The translations under genes were made by a program, and so were the position numbers. From CAYLHS01 sp964496205 (GTDB lineage: Bacteria; Actinomycetota; Acidimicrobiia; Spongiisociales; UBA4744): a stretch of DNA of 64,000 bases. The notes below the pieces were generated by a model. The model was not told where the DNA came from, made no database searches, and worked only from the letters and a program-made list of their open reading frames with translations. Within the stretch, counting starts at the first letter, position 1. Each line of letters begins with the position of its first letter. Shown piece after piece: positions 8,471-15,814 of the stretch. The stretch lies in NCBI GenBank assembly GCA_964496205.1, contig CAZBXV010000003.1:1-64000 (forward strand). Reading direction: 5' to 3'.

Positions 8471-8956
8471 GTGAACGGACCGGCTGATCTCTTCGAGTTG
8501 CTCGATACGCTCGGTATCGAGACCCAAACCTTCACCCACGACGCCGTGTTCACGGTCGACGAGGCACGCCGGATCCGCGGCGACATCCCCGGGGGCCACT
8601 CGAAGAACTTGTTTCTGCGCACGAAGAAGGGGTCCATGTGGCTCATCGTTGCCCGGGAGGACCGCGGGATCGATCTCAAGGAGCTGGCTGCCCGTCTCGG
8701 TTCGGACAGATTCTCCTTCGGCAGCCCTCGACGCCTCATGGATGCGCTCGGCGTCATCCCGGGCGCCGTCACACCGCTCGCCGTCATCAATGACGAGGAG
8801 GGAGCCGTCCGCGTAGTCATCGACCGCGGGCTGCTCGAAGAGAGTCCGCTCAACTTCCATCCGCTGGACAACGCGATGACCACGGCAATCACGCCTCGTG
8901 ACTTCCTGAGCTTCCTCGAGTCGACCGGCCACGAGCCGATCGTGATCGACCTGTAG
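8471..8956 (+). CDS. Prolyl-tRNA editing protein, ProX/YbaK family
   Basis: A 161-residue freestanding editing domain that hydrolyses mischarged aminoacyl-tRNA, typically Ala-tRNA(Pro) for ProX. The family signature GGHSKNLFLRTKKG (about 40-53) carries the conserved Lys, and VTPLAVINDEEGAVRVVID and LNFHPLDNAMTTAITPRDFLSFL follow the usual order. The length matches the family (about 160-170). It begins at GTG 8471, 6 bases after TACCAT. The YbaK Cys-tRNA branch is an alternative, but the C-terminal layout fits ProX better. Confidence 0.85.
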   Translation: MNGPADLFELLDTLGIETQTFTHDAVFTVDEARRIRGDIPGGHSKNLFLRTKKGSMWLIVAREDRGIDLKELAARLGSDRFSFGSPRRLMDALGVIPGAVTPLAVINDEEGAVRVVIDRGLLEESPLNFHPLDNAMTTAITPRDFLSFLESTGHEPIVIDL

Positions 8957-8994
8957 CGTCGGGTCGGGTTCTGGTGGCAACTAGCATCGCTGGC

Positions 8995-10065
8995 ATGCCC
9001 GCCACCGTTCCCCAGCCCCCTCGCCGTCTCGGTTTCCATCCGCGACAGACGATCCGCGAGGTGCTCGCGGACCTCGCCGAGGAAGTCGACGGCGACCCGG
9101 ACCACTACGGCGTCGGGGAGGTCGTCGAGGACCTCGAACGTCGGATCGCGAACCTCCTCGGCATGGAGGCGTCCGTGCTCATGCCGAGCGGAACGATGGC
9201 CCAGCAGATCGCTCTGCGAATCTGGAGTGACCGCGCCGGGACTCATCGAGTCGCGTTCCACCCGACGTGCCACCTCGAACTCCACGAGCAGGGCGCCTAC
9301 CGTGAGTTGCACGGCCTGTCGTCTTCTCTGCTCGGCAGCCGCGAGCGCCTCTTCACGATCGAGGACCTGGATGCGCTTCGCGAGCCCGTCGCAGCAATCC
9401 TCTTCGAACTCCCCCAGCGGGAAATCGGCGGCTACCTGCCGACATGGGACGATCTTCTCGAGATGACCACATGGGCTCGAAATCGATCGATCAAGCTTCA
9501 TCTGGACGGGGCTCGCTTATGGGAAACAAAGCCCTTCTACGTCAAGGAGTACGCCGAGATAGCGGGCCTGTTCGACACGGTGTACGTGTCGTTCTACAAG
9601 ATCCTCGGTGGGATCGCCGGCGCTGCACTGGCAGGGCCCCAGGACGTCATCGACGAGGCTCGGGTCTGGCAACGACGACATGGAGGAAACCTCGTCCACA
9701 TGTATCCGTTCGCCGGGTCCGCGCAACTTGGACTGGACCGCTACCTGCCCAAGATGGACGCGTTCCATGACAAGGCAGTCGAAATCGCCGCGGCGATCAC
9801 ATCCGTCGATGGCATCTCGGTGAGACCGGACCCCCCACACACCAACATGATGCACGTCTACATGCACGGCGACTCGGAGCGGTTGCGTGCAGCCGAGACT
9901 CAAATTCGCGAGGAGACAGGTGTGGAGCTGTTCGGGTACCTTGCAGCGGCCGGTACGCCCGACATCGCCACATTCGAGTTGACAGTCGGAGACTCGGCAC
10001 TCGAGTTCGACGGTGATGAGATACGGGACCTCTTCTCGAGACTCATGACCGTCGCCGCGGAGTAG
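8995..10065 (+). CDS. Threonine-aldolase-like PLP lyase (beta-eliminating lyase family)
   Basis: A 356-residue fold-type I PLP enzyme. It shows LMPSGTMAQQIAL near residue 55 (cofactor phosphate loop), a LHLDGARLWE segment with the PLP-binding Asp, and the Schiff-base lysine in VSFYKILGG. Low-specificity threonine aldolases cleave beta-hydroxy amino acids to glycine and an aldehyde; the exact substrate is not readable. The ATG at 8995 is chosen because TAGCAT (8982-8987) ends 7 bases upstream. A GTG 21 bases earlier is in frame but has no site of its own. It follows the ProX-like gene by 38 bases on the same strand with its own promoter. Confidence 0.85.
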   Translation: MPATVPQPPRRLGFHPRQTIREVLADLAEEVDGDPDHYGVGEVVEDLERRIANLLGMEASVLMPSGTMAQQIALRIWSDRAGTHRVAFHPTCHLELHEQGAYRELHGLSSSLLGSRERLFTIEDLDALREPVAAILFELPQREIGGYLPTWDDLLEMTTWARNRSIKLHLDGARLWETKPFYVKEYAEIAGLFDTVYVSFYKILGGIAGAALAGPQDVIDEARVWQRRHGGNLVHMYPFAGSAQLGLDRYLPKMDAFHDKAVEIAAAITSVDGISVRPDPPHTNMMHVYMHGDSERLRAAETQIREETGVELFGYLAAAGTPDIATFELTVGDSALEFDGDEIRDLFSRLMTVAAE

Positions 10066-10074
10066 GGCGACCGG

Positions 10075-10680
10075 TCACAGTTTCTTCACGTAGTAATCGT
10101 CGATCTTCTTGAATCCGATGCGTTTGAGGTACGTGTTGTGGGCGGGACTCCCACCGGCGCTGACGAAGCGTCGGTAGCCACGATCGGCAAAGAGATGCTG
10201 GCTGCGTCCGAAGAGGAATCGGGCAGCTTTCAGATCCCGATGAGCGGGCGTCACGTAGTCGAGAAGCACGCGCAAGGTCCGTTCGTCCTCCGGCGCCCCG
10301 ATGAAGAGACCTACCGGAACCATATCCCTCAACGTGAGGACGGCGAGCTGATCGGGGGCAGGTTGTAGCTCGAACGAGGGAATGAAGCGGGCGATGTCCT
10401 CCCGATAGAAGTCGACGAGCCCGGCCACGTACTTCGACTCCGGGCTCACCTCGAGCAGGGTGAAGTACTCCTTGTCGGTGAACGCCTTCCACAGAAAGAA
10501 CGCGTTGAGAATCACGATGATGACGTTCACGATGGCGATCGGAATCGCGTCGATCAGAAACCCGTAGGTGGCGAACAGGATCGCACCGATCAAGCTGATG
10601 ATCCGCAGCCGAACGACCGATGTCATCGCAAGCGACACAACCACCAGCGCCGACGCCACGTACCCGAGGAACTCGATCAT
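10075..10680 (-). CDS. YgjV-like membrane domain fused to GNAT-like domain
   Basis: A 201-residue protein. About four N-terminal helices (residues 3-80) resemble the YgjV inner-membrane family (EFLGYVASALVVVSL, ISLIGAILFATYGFLI). The C-terminal half looks like a GNAT fold, ending in NTYLKRIGFKKIDDYYVKKL, where GF and Y match the terminal strand of acetyltransferases. A LFADRGYRRFV stretch precedes it. No acceptor can be proposed. The ATG at 10680 follows TACGCT (10688-10693) by 7 bases. Longer in-frame starts would cross this promoter and are not supported. The gene is convergent with the aldolase-like gene. Confidence 0.7.
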   Translation of the reverse strand: MIEFLGYVASALVVVSLAMTSVVRLRIISLIGAILFATYGFLIDAIPIAIVNVIIVILNAFFLWKAFTDKEYFTLLEVSPESKYVAGLVDFYREDIARFIPSFELQPAPDQLAVLTLRDMVPVGLFIGAPEDERTLRVLLDYVTPAHRDLKAARFLFGRSQHLFADRGYRRFVSAGGSPAHNTYLKRIGFKKIDDYYVKKL

Positions 10681-10705
10681 GCAACGGAGCGTACCCGGTA
10701 CGCGT

Positions 10706-11725
10706 TCAGTCCTCGAAGACGCCCGGGATCGTGCCGCCACACTCCTCACATCGTCCCTCGGTGATCCGCCACGCGGTGATCCGGTAGCCGGATCTGCCGA
10801 TCACCTTGGAGCCGCACATCGGACACCACGTGCTCTGTGTTCGCTCGTCGGGGATGTTGCCGGTGTACACGTAGTGAAGGCCGTTGCGGATCGCGATCTC
10901 GCGTGCCCGAAGCAGAGACGCCATGGTCGTTTTGGGCACGTCTCGCATCCTGTACGACGGGTGGAATGCAGTGAAGTGGTGCGGCACGTCGGGACCGAGA
11001 TGGTCGATGACCCATGTGGTCATCCCGTCGATCTCCTCATCGGAGTCGTTCAGACCAGGAATGAGGAGGGTCGTGATCTCCAGCCACACGTCGGTTTCAT
11101 CGTGCACGTAACGGAGCGTGTCGAGGACCGGTTCGATACTGCCGGCACAAAAGCGATGGTAGAACTCGTCGTTGAACGACTTGAGATCGATGTTGGCGGC
11201 GTCCATCGCTTCGTAGAACTCGGCACGCGGTTCGGGGTTGACGTAGCCGGCGGTCACCGCAACCGTCTTCAACCCGGCCGCCCGAGCAGCGTGGGCGGTG
11301 TCGACGGCGTACTCGTGGAACACCACCGGATCGTTGTAGGTGAACGCAACGCTTCTGCATCCTCTGGAGATCGCTGCCCGCGGCACCTTCTCCGGAGAGG
11401 CCTCATGCCCGAGGATGTCATCGGTTCGTGCCTTCGAGATGTCCCAGTTCTGACAGTACCTGCACGCGAGGTTGCAGCCTGCGGTTCCAAACGACAGCAC
11501 CGAGGTGCCCGGCAGGAAGTGATTTAGCGGCTTCTTTTCTATGGGGTCGGCCCACACGCCGGTCGACCACCCGTAGGAGGTGAGCACGATCTCATCGTTC
11601 TGCCTTGCACGGATGAAACACAGGCCACGCTGCCCCTCCCGCAACTTGCACTCCCGTGGACACAGGTCGCATTGGACCCTGCCGTCATCGAGGAGATGCC
11701 AGTATTTCGTCGAGACTGCCTGCAT
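10706..11725 (-). CDS. AmmeMemoRadiSam-type radical SAM enzyme (AmrS-like)
   Basis: A 339-residue radical SAM protein of the pyruvate-formate-lyase-activating-like group. The N-terminus has CDLCPRECKL (about 19-28). The Fe-S cluster motif C84-N-L-A-C88-R-Y-C91-QNW is the CxxxCxxC that binds the 4Fe-4S cluster and SAM. The C-terminus has two CxxC pairs (CPMC and CEEC), probably a zinc knuckle. In many genomes this enzyme accompanies AMMECR1 and Memo proteins, but neither is in the window, and its substrate is unknown. The ATG at 11725 is 6 bases after TAGATT, a leaderless start. It lies 9 bases before the stop of the upstream quinone reductase gene. Confidence 0.88.
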   Translation of the reverse strand: MQAVSTKYWHLLDDGRVQCDLCPRECKLREGQRGLCFIRARQNDEIVLTSYGWSTGVWADPIEKKPLNHFLPGTSVLSFGTAGCNLACRYCQNWDISKARTDDILGHEASPEKVPRAAISRGCRSVAFTYNDPVVFHEYAVDTAHAARAAGLKTVAVTAGYVNPEPRAEFYEAMDAANIDLKSFNDEFYHRFCAGSIEPVLDTLRYVHDETDVWLEITTLLIPGLNDSDEEIDGMTTWVIDHLGPDVPHHFTAFHPSYRMRDVPKTTMASLLRAREIAIRNGLHYVYTGNIPDERTQSTWCPMCGSKVIGRSGYRITAWRITEGRCEECGGTIPGVFED

Positions 11726-11734
11726 ACCTCGAAT

Positions 11735-12709
11735 CTACGCCTCTGGAGGCGTGAGGATCAGCTTGCCGACCGACTCTCGTGCCTCCAGGACACGATGCGC
11801 TTCGCCCGTCTCGTCCATTCCGTACCGGCCCCCGACGAGCACGTTGAGCCTCCCGGCCTGAATCATCTCGAAGAGTTCCCTCGAATACCGCTCGAGGTCG
11901 TGGCGTGCGGCGGCGTAGTGGAAGATGCTTGGACGGGTCACGAACAAGGATCCGTTCCGGTTGAGTTCCTGAAGGTCGACAGGTGGCACCGCTCCCGATG
12001 CCTGACCGAACAGCGCGATGGTGCCGAATCTGCGCATCACTCGCAGATCATCCGGGAACGTCACCCGGCCGACGCCGTCGTACACGACGTCGATGGGTCT
12101 CGGCCCCGCCACCTCCTGGATCACTTCGACGAAGTCGGCGTAGCCGGCAACTCCCTCAGCGCCCAGACTACGGGCCATCTCCTGCTTTTCCGTCGTGCCC
12201 GCCGTCGCAAACACCTTCGCCCCAGCGTCGACTGCCAGTTGAACGAGGAGCCTGCCGACACCTCCTGCCGCAGCGTGGATGAGACAGGTGTGATCGGGTC
12301 CCAGGCGAAAGAGATCCCGCACCAGGTACTCGGCCGTGACGCCCTGCAACATGACGGCGGCTGCCGTATCCAGGTCGATGCCATCAGGTACCAGAACGGC
12401 CTTGTCGGCTTCGACGATCACCAACTCCGCATAAGACGCGGGGGCGTTGAACCAGGCAACCCGGTCCCCCACCTTCCATCGACCCACCCCAGGGCCGACC
12501 TGGTCAACGACGCCGGCACCTTCGAGCCCCAGAGTGAATGGGTACGTCACCGGATACACACCACTGCGCTGATACACATCGATGAAGTTGACGCCTGCCG
12601 CGGCAATCCTGACTCTGATCTGACCTTCCCCCGGCGCCGGGTCTGGCATCTCGACCCACACAAGATCCTCTGCTTCACCCGCCGCGGGAATACGTACTCC
12701 GTGCATCAT
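11735..12709 (-). CDS. Quinone oxidoreductase, zeta-crystallin-like (MDR family)
   Basis: A 324-residue zinc-independent medium-chain dehydrogenase/reductase. It has the N-terminal GroES-like domain (AAGVNFIDVYQRSGVYP, GLEGAGVVDQVG) and the Rossmann NADPH site AAAGGVGRLLVQLA near residue 150. The NFIDVYQRSG motif is the mark of NADPH:quinone reductases, which reduce quinones by one or two electrons. The two consecutive ATG codons at the start follow GTGAGGAG directly, so this gene has a Shine-Dalgarno start, unlike its divergent neighbour. The promoter region is shared with the rhodanese gene 35 bases away. Confidence 0.88.
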   Translation of the reverse strand: MMHGVRIPAAGEAEDLVWVEMPDPAPGEGQIRVRIAAAGVNFIDVYQRSGVYPVTYPFTLGLEGAGVVDQVGPGVGRWKVGDRVAWFNAPASYAELVIVEADKAVLVPDGIDLDTAAAVMLQGVTAEYLVRDLFRLGPDHTCLIHAAAGGVGRLLVQLAVDAGAKVFATAGTTEKQEMARSLGAEGVAGYADFVEVIQEVAGPRPIDVVYDGVGRVTFPDDLRVMRRFGTIALFGQASGAVPPVDLQELNRNGSLFVTRPSIFHYAAARHDLERYSRELFEMIQAGRLNVLVGGRYGMDETGEAHRVLEARESVGKLILTPPEA

Positions 12710-12730
12710 CTCCTCACAGTGTGCTCGACC

Positions 12731-12736
12731 TAGGAT
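12731..12736 (+). promoter_or_regulatory. -10 box of leaderless rhodanese gene
   Basis: TAGGAT ends 8 bases before the rhodanese ATG in a 35-base divergent intergenic region. Confidence 0.45.
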
Positions 12737-12744
12737 GACTCGTC

Positions 12745-13131
12745 ATGTCACGAACCTCAATCAACGATCTCCTTTTGGCTGCCCGAGCCCGCATCGTGCG
12801 CTACCGGCCCGTGGCGGCAGCGGAAGCCCTCAAACGAGGTGCCGTGCTCATCGATCTCCGCTGCGAAGAGGACCGATCGCGAGAGGGAACCGTCGATGGC
12901 GCCATCCGCATTCCGAGAACGGTCCTTGAATGGCGGGTCGATCCGGACTCACCATGGAAGGACACGCGAGTCGCCGACACGGAGCGCGCGCTGATCCTCA
13001 TGTGCAATGATGGCTACTCGTCGAGCCTCGCCGCTGCGACGCTCCGCGACCTCGGGTTCGCCGACACCGGCGACGTCGAGGGCGGCTACCGCGCGTGGAA
13101 GCAGGATGGGCTCCCGATCTTGACACCCTGA
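12745..13131 (+). CDS. Rhodanese-like sulfurtransferase domain protein
   Basis: A 128-residue single-domain rhodanese. The catalytic Cys87 lies in LMCNDGYSSSLAA, the expected CxxGxxS-type loop, after an AVLIDLRCEEDRSREGTVDGAIRIP segment that is the classical rhodanese substrate region. The C-terminus has the GGYRAWKQDGLPI motif found in most members. It could move sulfane sulfur in detoxification or sulfur delivery; no partner gene is present. It is convergent with the LiaF-like gene. Confidence 0.87.
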   Translation: MSRTSINDLLLAARARIVRYRPVAAAEALKRGAVLIDLRCEEDRSREGTVDGAIRIPRTVLEWRVDPDSPWKDTRVADTERALILMCNDGYSSSLAAATLRDLGFADTGDVEGGYRAWKQDGLPILTP

Positions 13132-13155
13132 CCAGCGGTCCCGCCAGGCACACGG

Positions 13156-13635
13156 CTAGCTCTGCCGGACCACGTGTGATTCGGACTCTGCGTTGGCAAT
13201 CACGAGACCCCCGGCAATCGTCGTCGCCTTCACGTGCAGAATCGGCGCTCCGTCCGGTAGCGAGTCGGGGTCAGGTGTCTCGATCTGAACGGCAGCCCCA
13301 GCGGTGGACTTCTCCACTTCCACGCGCCAGCTCTTGCATGCGAGCACCCTCACACCACCTGCGACAATCGTCACGTCCAGGCTCGCTCCCTCAGGGTCGA
13401 GCAGAGCCTGCCGCAGGTCGATGTCCACACCGCCTGCGACGGCAATGATGGTCCCGGTCCGCAGCTTCTCGGCAACGCTCTCGTAGGTCCGCCCGTCCAT
13501 GAGCGCAACGAGTCGGAACTCGTCGGAGTCCTCCGAGGTCTCTTCACCAATCAAGTTGGTGGCGATGACGGCCGCGGCCTTCAATGCCACGTTGGTCGCA
13601 ATGAACCAAAACATCGCTTTCAGCAGTCTCTTCAT
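13156..13635 (-). CDS. LiaF-like (cell-wall-active antibiotic response) C-terminal-domain protein
   Basis: A 159-residue protein with one N-terminal hydrophobic helix (about 5-28) and a repetitive beta-rich part. Its GTIIAVAGGVDIDLRQA, DVTIVAGGVRVLAC and TTIAGGLVIAN repeats resemble the toast-rack/LiaF-type C-terminal domain. LiaF-type proteins monitor envelope stress, but there is no LiaRS pair here. Thus only the fold is suggested. Its ATG overlaps the stop of the upstream gene (ATGA), so the two are probably translationally coupled. Confidence 0.65.
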   Translation of the reverse strand: MKRLLKAMFWFIATNVALKAAAVIATNLIGEETSEDSDEFRLVALMDGRTYESVAEKLRTGTIIAVAGGVDIDLRQALLDPEGASLDVTIVAGGVRVLACKSWRVEVEKSTAGAAVQIETPDPDSLPDGAPILHVKATTIAGGLVIANAESESHVVRQS

Positions 13636-14063
13636 GTTCCCTCCAATCCACGACGCCGGAGCTCCGACCGCAGCGCTTCATCTTCATAGCGCATGAGCGC
13701 AGGGTCCCATTGGAGCATCTCCGGTGGGTCATCGCGGCCAACAAGGTCCGCGATCTCATCGCGAAGCGTTCGTGCCCAGGCTTGACCCGAAGCGGTGGCG
13801 TGCCGAGAAAGGGTTCCATCGGAGTTGGCAACCAGCACCTCGGCAAGAGACTGCGGGTTGCCTCTTGAGCCCTTCTCGCCGTACAGCAGGATGACCGAAC
13901 CGATCGGGACGTCCTGCACGCCGCCGGTCGCGATGAACGCACCCTCGTAGGCCCAACCTGAAGCCTTCGACTCGTCGACATGCTCGACGACCTTCGCCCA
14001 ATTCTTGAGTCGGGCGTCTCCCAGGAGTGGGATCGTCACAGGAACGTAAGGGCGGGGCTCCAC
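13632..14063 (-). CDS. Conserved protein of unknown function
   Basis: A 143-residue soluble protein, unrecognised. It is rich in small beta-like stretches (VPIGSVILLYGEKGSRGNP) and has an amphipathic, charged C-terminal half (RDEIADLVGRDDPPEML) with a final RSELRRRGLEG. It starts at GTG 14063, 6 bases after TACAGT (14070-14075). Its stop overlaps the start of the LiaF-like gene (ATGA). Co-expression with that membrane protein is likely; function is not suggested. Confidence 0.65.
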   Translation of the reverse strand: MEPRPYVPVTIPLLGDARLKNWAKVVEHVDESKASGWAYEGAFIATGGVQDVPIGSVILLYGEKGSRGNPQSLAEVLVANSDGTLSRHATASGQAWARTLRDEIADLVGRDDPPEMLQWDPALMRYEDEALRSELRRRGLEGT

Positions 14064-14098
14064 AGGACCACTGTACCCCGGGGGCTATCGTGTCGGAT
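14064..14098. promoter_or_regulatory. Compact divergent leaderless promoters
   Basis: In 35 bases, TACAGT on the minus strand (14070-14075) serves the GTG at 14063 and TATCGT on the plus strand (14086-14091) serves the ATG at 14099. The two -10 boxes are only about 10 bases apart, so the -35 regions must overlap the opposite gene. Confidence 0.5.
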
Positions 14099-15070
14099 AT
14101 GGCGCATTGGGGCATCATCGGCACAGGCAGAATCTCCGTGGCACTGGTCGAGGCGATCAGGGAAGCCGGCGGCGAGGTGGTCGCCATCGGATCGTCGTCC
14201 CGCGAGCGAGCCGAGTCGTTTGGTGATCTCCATAGGATCCCTCGAAGATACGACAGCCACGAGGCAGTCGCATCAGATCCTGATCTGGACGTCGTCTACA
14301 TCGCATCCACCAACGATCTCCACCACCGTCATGCGCTCGAAGTGATCGCGAAAAGCGTCCCGGTGATGTGCGAGAAGCCGTTTGCCCTCAACGCCGGGCA
14401 GGCGAGGGAAATGGTCTCGGCGGCACGGGATCGGGGCGTGTTCTTGATGGAAGCGATGTGGATGCGCTTCCAGCCGGCGACCGACCGGCTGTTGGACTTG
14501 ATCTCGGAGAGTCGAGTAGGGCAGGTCCACTCGGTCCAGGCAGACTTCGGTTTCCCGGCAAGTCCCCACCCGAGCGATCGACTCTTCGACCCCACGCTCG
14601 GTGGCGGAACGATCCTCGACCTCGGCGTCTACGTCGTGACGCTTGCATCGCTGGTTCTGGGACCGGTCGAGACCGTCACCGCCGATGTCCAGCGTTCGGA
14701 GAGGGGCGTGGATCTTCAGGCCGGGATCGTGCTCCGTCACGAAGGTGGCGGCTTCTCGACACTCAGTACCTCGTTCATCACCGACACGAGCAGCGAAGCC
14801 GTCATCTCCGGACCCGGCGGTCGGATACGGCTGCATGCCCCCTTCCATCACTCACCGAAGATCACGATCGAGCGTGGAACGACACTCGTTGAGACGATCG
14901 ACATGGCCCCAACAGGATCCGAATACAGATTCGAGGTCGAAGAAGTACACAGGTGCCTTGACGCAAGGCTCACCGAGAGCCCGAAGATGCCCCTCGACGA
15001 CACCCTCGCCGTGATGGATGTGCTCGACCGGATCAGAGCCGAAGTCGGGTTGACGTACCCGGGTGAGTAA
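14099..15070 (+). CDS. Gfo/Idh/MocA-family oxidoreductase (dihydrodiol-dehydrogenase-like)
   Basis: A 323-residue NAD(P)-dependent dehydrogenase. The N-terminal Rossmann GIIGTGRISVAL motif (residues 5-16) is followed by EKPFALNAGQARE, the invariant EKP. FLMEAMWMRFQPATDRL is the signature of the dimeric dihydrodiol dehydrogenase/glucose-fructose branch. The C-terminal domain contains a HHSPKITI-like dimer region. Substrate is unknown. The ATG at 14099 is 7 bases after TATCGT; upstream in-frame codons lack family similarity. It is flanked by two unrelated genes, so no pathway context. Confidence 0.85.
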   Translation: MAHWGIIGTGRISVALVEAIREAGGEVVAIGSSSRERAESFGDLHRIPRRYDSHEAVASDPDLDVVYIASTNDLHHRHALEVIAKSVPVMCEKPFALNAGQAREMVSAARDRGVFLMEAMWMRFQPATDRLLDLISESRVGQVHSVQADFGFPASPHPSDRLFDPTLGGGTILDLGVYVVTLASLVLGPVETVTADVQRSERGVDLQAGIVLRHEGGGFSTLSTSFITDTSSEAVISGPGGRIRLHAPFHHSPKITIERGTTLVETIDMAPTGSEYRFEVEEVHRCLDARLTESPKMPLDDTLAVMDVLDRIRAEVGLTYPGE

Positions 15071-15086
15071 GCGCTCTGTCCGGAGG

Positions 15087-15101
15087 CGTTGGTGATGGTC
15101 A
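15087..15101 (+). repeat. 15-base intergenic repeat, copy 2
   Basis: Exact copy of the element at 6937-6951, again just downstream of a plus-strand stop codon. Confidence 0.4.
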
Positions 15102-15159
15102 CGGCGAGTCTCGCCGATGGCAAGGACACAGGACGCAGGCGCACCCGCAGCGGTGCGTC
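15102..15159. terminator. Two hairpins in a convergent intergenic region
   Basis: CGGCGA-GTC-TCGCCG (15102-15116) and an 8-base stem GGCGCACC / GGTGCGTC with a 6-base loop (15138-15159) lie between convergent gene ends. They lack a T tract, so a termination role is only plausible. Confidence 0.35.
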
Positions 15160-15228
15160 AAGGACGGGGACGCAGCAAGCGGAGTCACCTGGCCACCCTG
15201 AACGCGCCAAACGTTGCTGATCGGAGCC

Positions 15229-15795
15229 CTACGACTCGCGCCAGCGGTTGGCCAGCCGGTCGGCATACTCGTTCCACCGATACCCCGCGTGGCCCTTGAT
15301 CCACCTGAGCTTCAACTCGGGGCGCCAGTTCTCGTACACGGCACGGACGAGGTCGAGGTTCTCGACCTCACCGGTCTTGCGCCTCCAGCCGCGTTTCTCC
15401 CAGCCGGCCGCCCACTCGTTGATGGTGCGCACGGCGAGGTTGGAGTCCGAGTAGACGACGGCGGATACTCCTTCCGGCACCAGGTCGAGCGCAGCACGCA
15501 ACGCGGTCAGCTCCATTCTGTTGTTCGTTGTGTGCGGCTCGTGGCCATGTGCTTCGGCAACGATCTCGCCCTCCAGGACATAGACCGCTCCCCAGCCACC
15601 CGGCCCGGGGTTCGGTGACGCTCCCCCGTCCGTAAACACCCCGGAATCGGGGTCCTCGCCGTTTGCCGATGGACCCGGCGTCGCCGCTGTTTCGTTCATG
15701 CAGCTGGAGCAGAGTTTCGGGGTCCAGCCTGGGTAGCGGTCGAGCACCCCCTCGGGAAGCGTGAAGGACGCGCCGCAGCGTTGACAGGTGAACAT
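15229..15795 (-). CDS. rnhA: Ribonuclease HI with N-terminal zinc-ribbon-like extension
   Basis: A 188-residue protein that degrades RNA in RNA:DNA hybrids. The catalytic carboxylates are Asp56 (FTDGGASPNPGPGGWG), Glu95 (NRMELTAL), Asp117 (YSDSNLAV) and Asp179, with His169 in IKGHAGYRWNEYADRLAN. Before the RNase H domain, residues 4-32 contain two CxxC pairs (Cys4/Cys7 and Cys29/Cys32), a probable zinc ribbon absent from the E. coli enzyme, linked by a Pro/Gly-rich stretch. The ATG at 15795 lies 8 bases after TACCCT; a TTG three codons earlier is the less likely start. Confidence 0.9.
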   Translation of the reverse strand: MFTCQRCGASFTLPEGVLDRYPGWTPKLCSSCMNETAATPGPSANGEDPDSGVFTDGGASPNPGPGGWGAVYVLEGEIVAEAHGHEPHTTNNRMELTALRAALDLVPEGVSAVVYSDSNLAVRTINEWAAGWEKRGWRRKTGEVENLDLVRAVYENWRPELKLRWIKGHAGYRWNEYADRLANRWRES

Positions 15796-15814
15796 CGCCG
15801 GCAAGGGTACTGGC

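Noticed and set aside
8425..9501. 358-codon minus-strand frame
   Set aside because: Antisense to ProX-like and aldolase-like genes, both supported by motifs and leaderless promoters.
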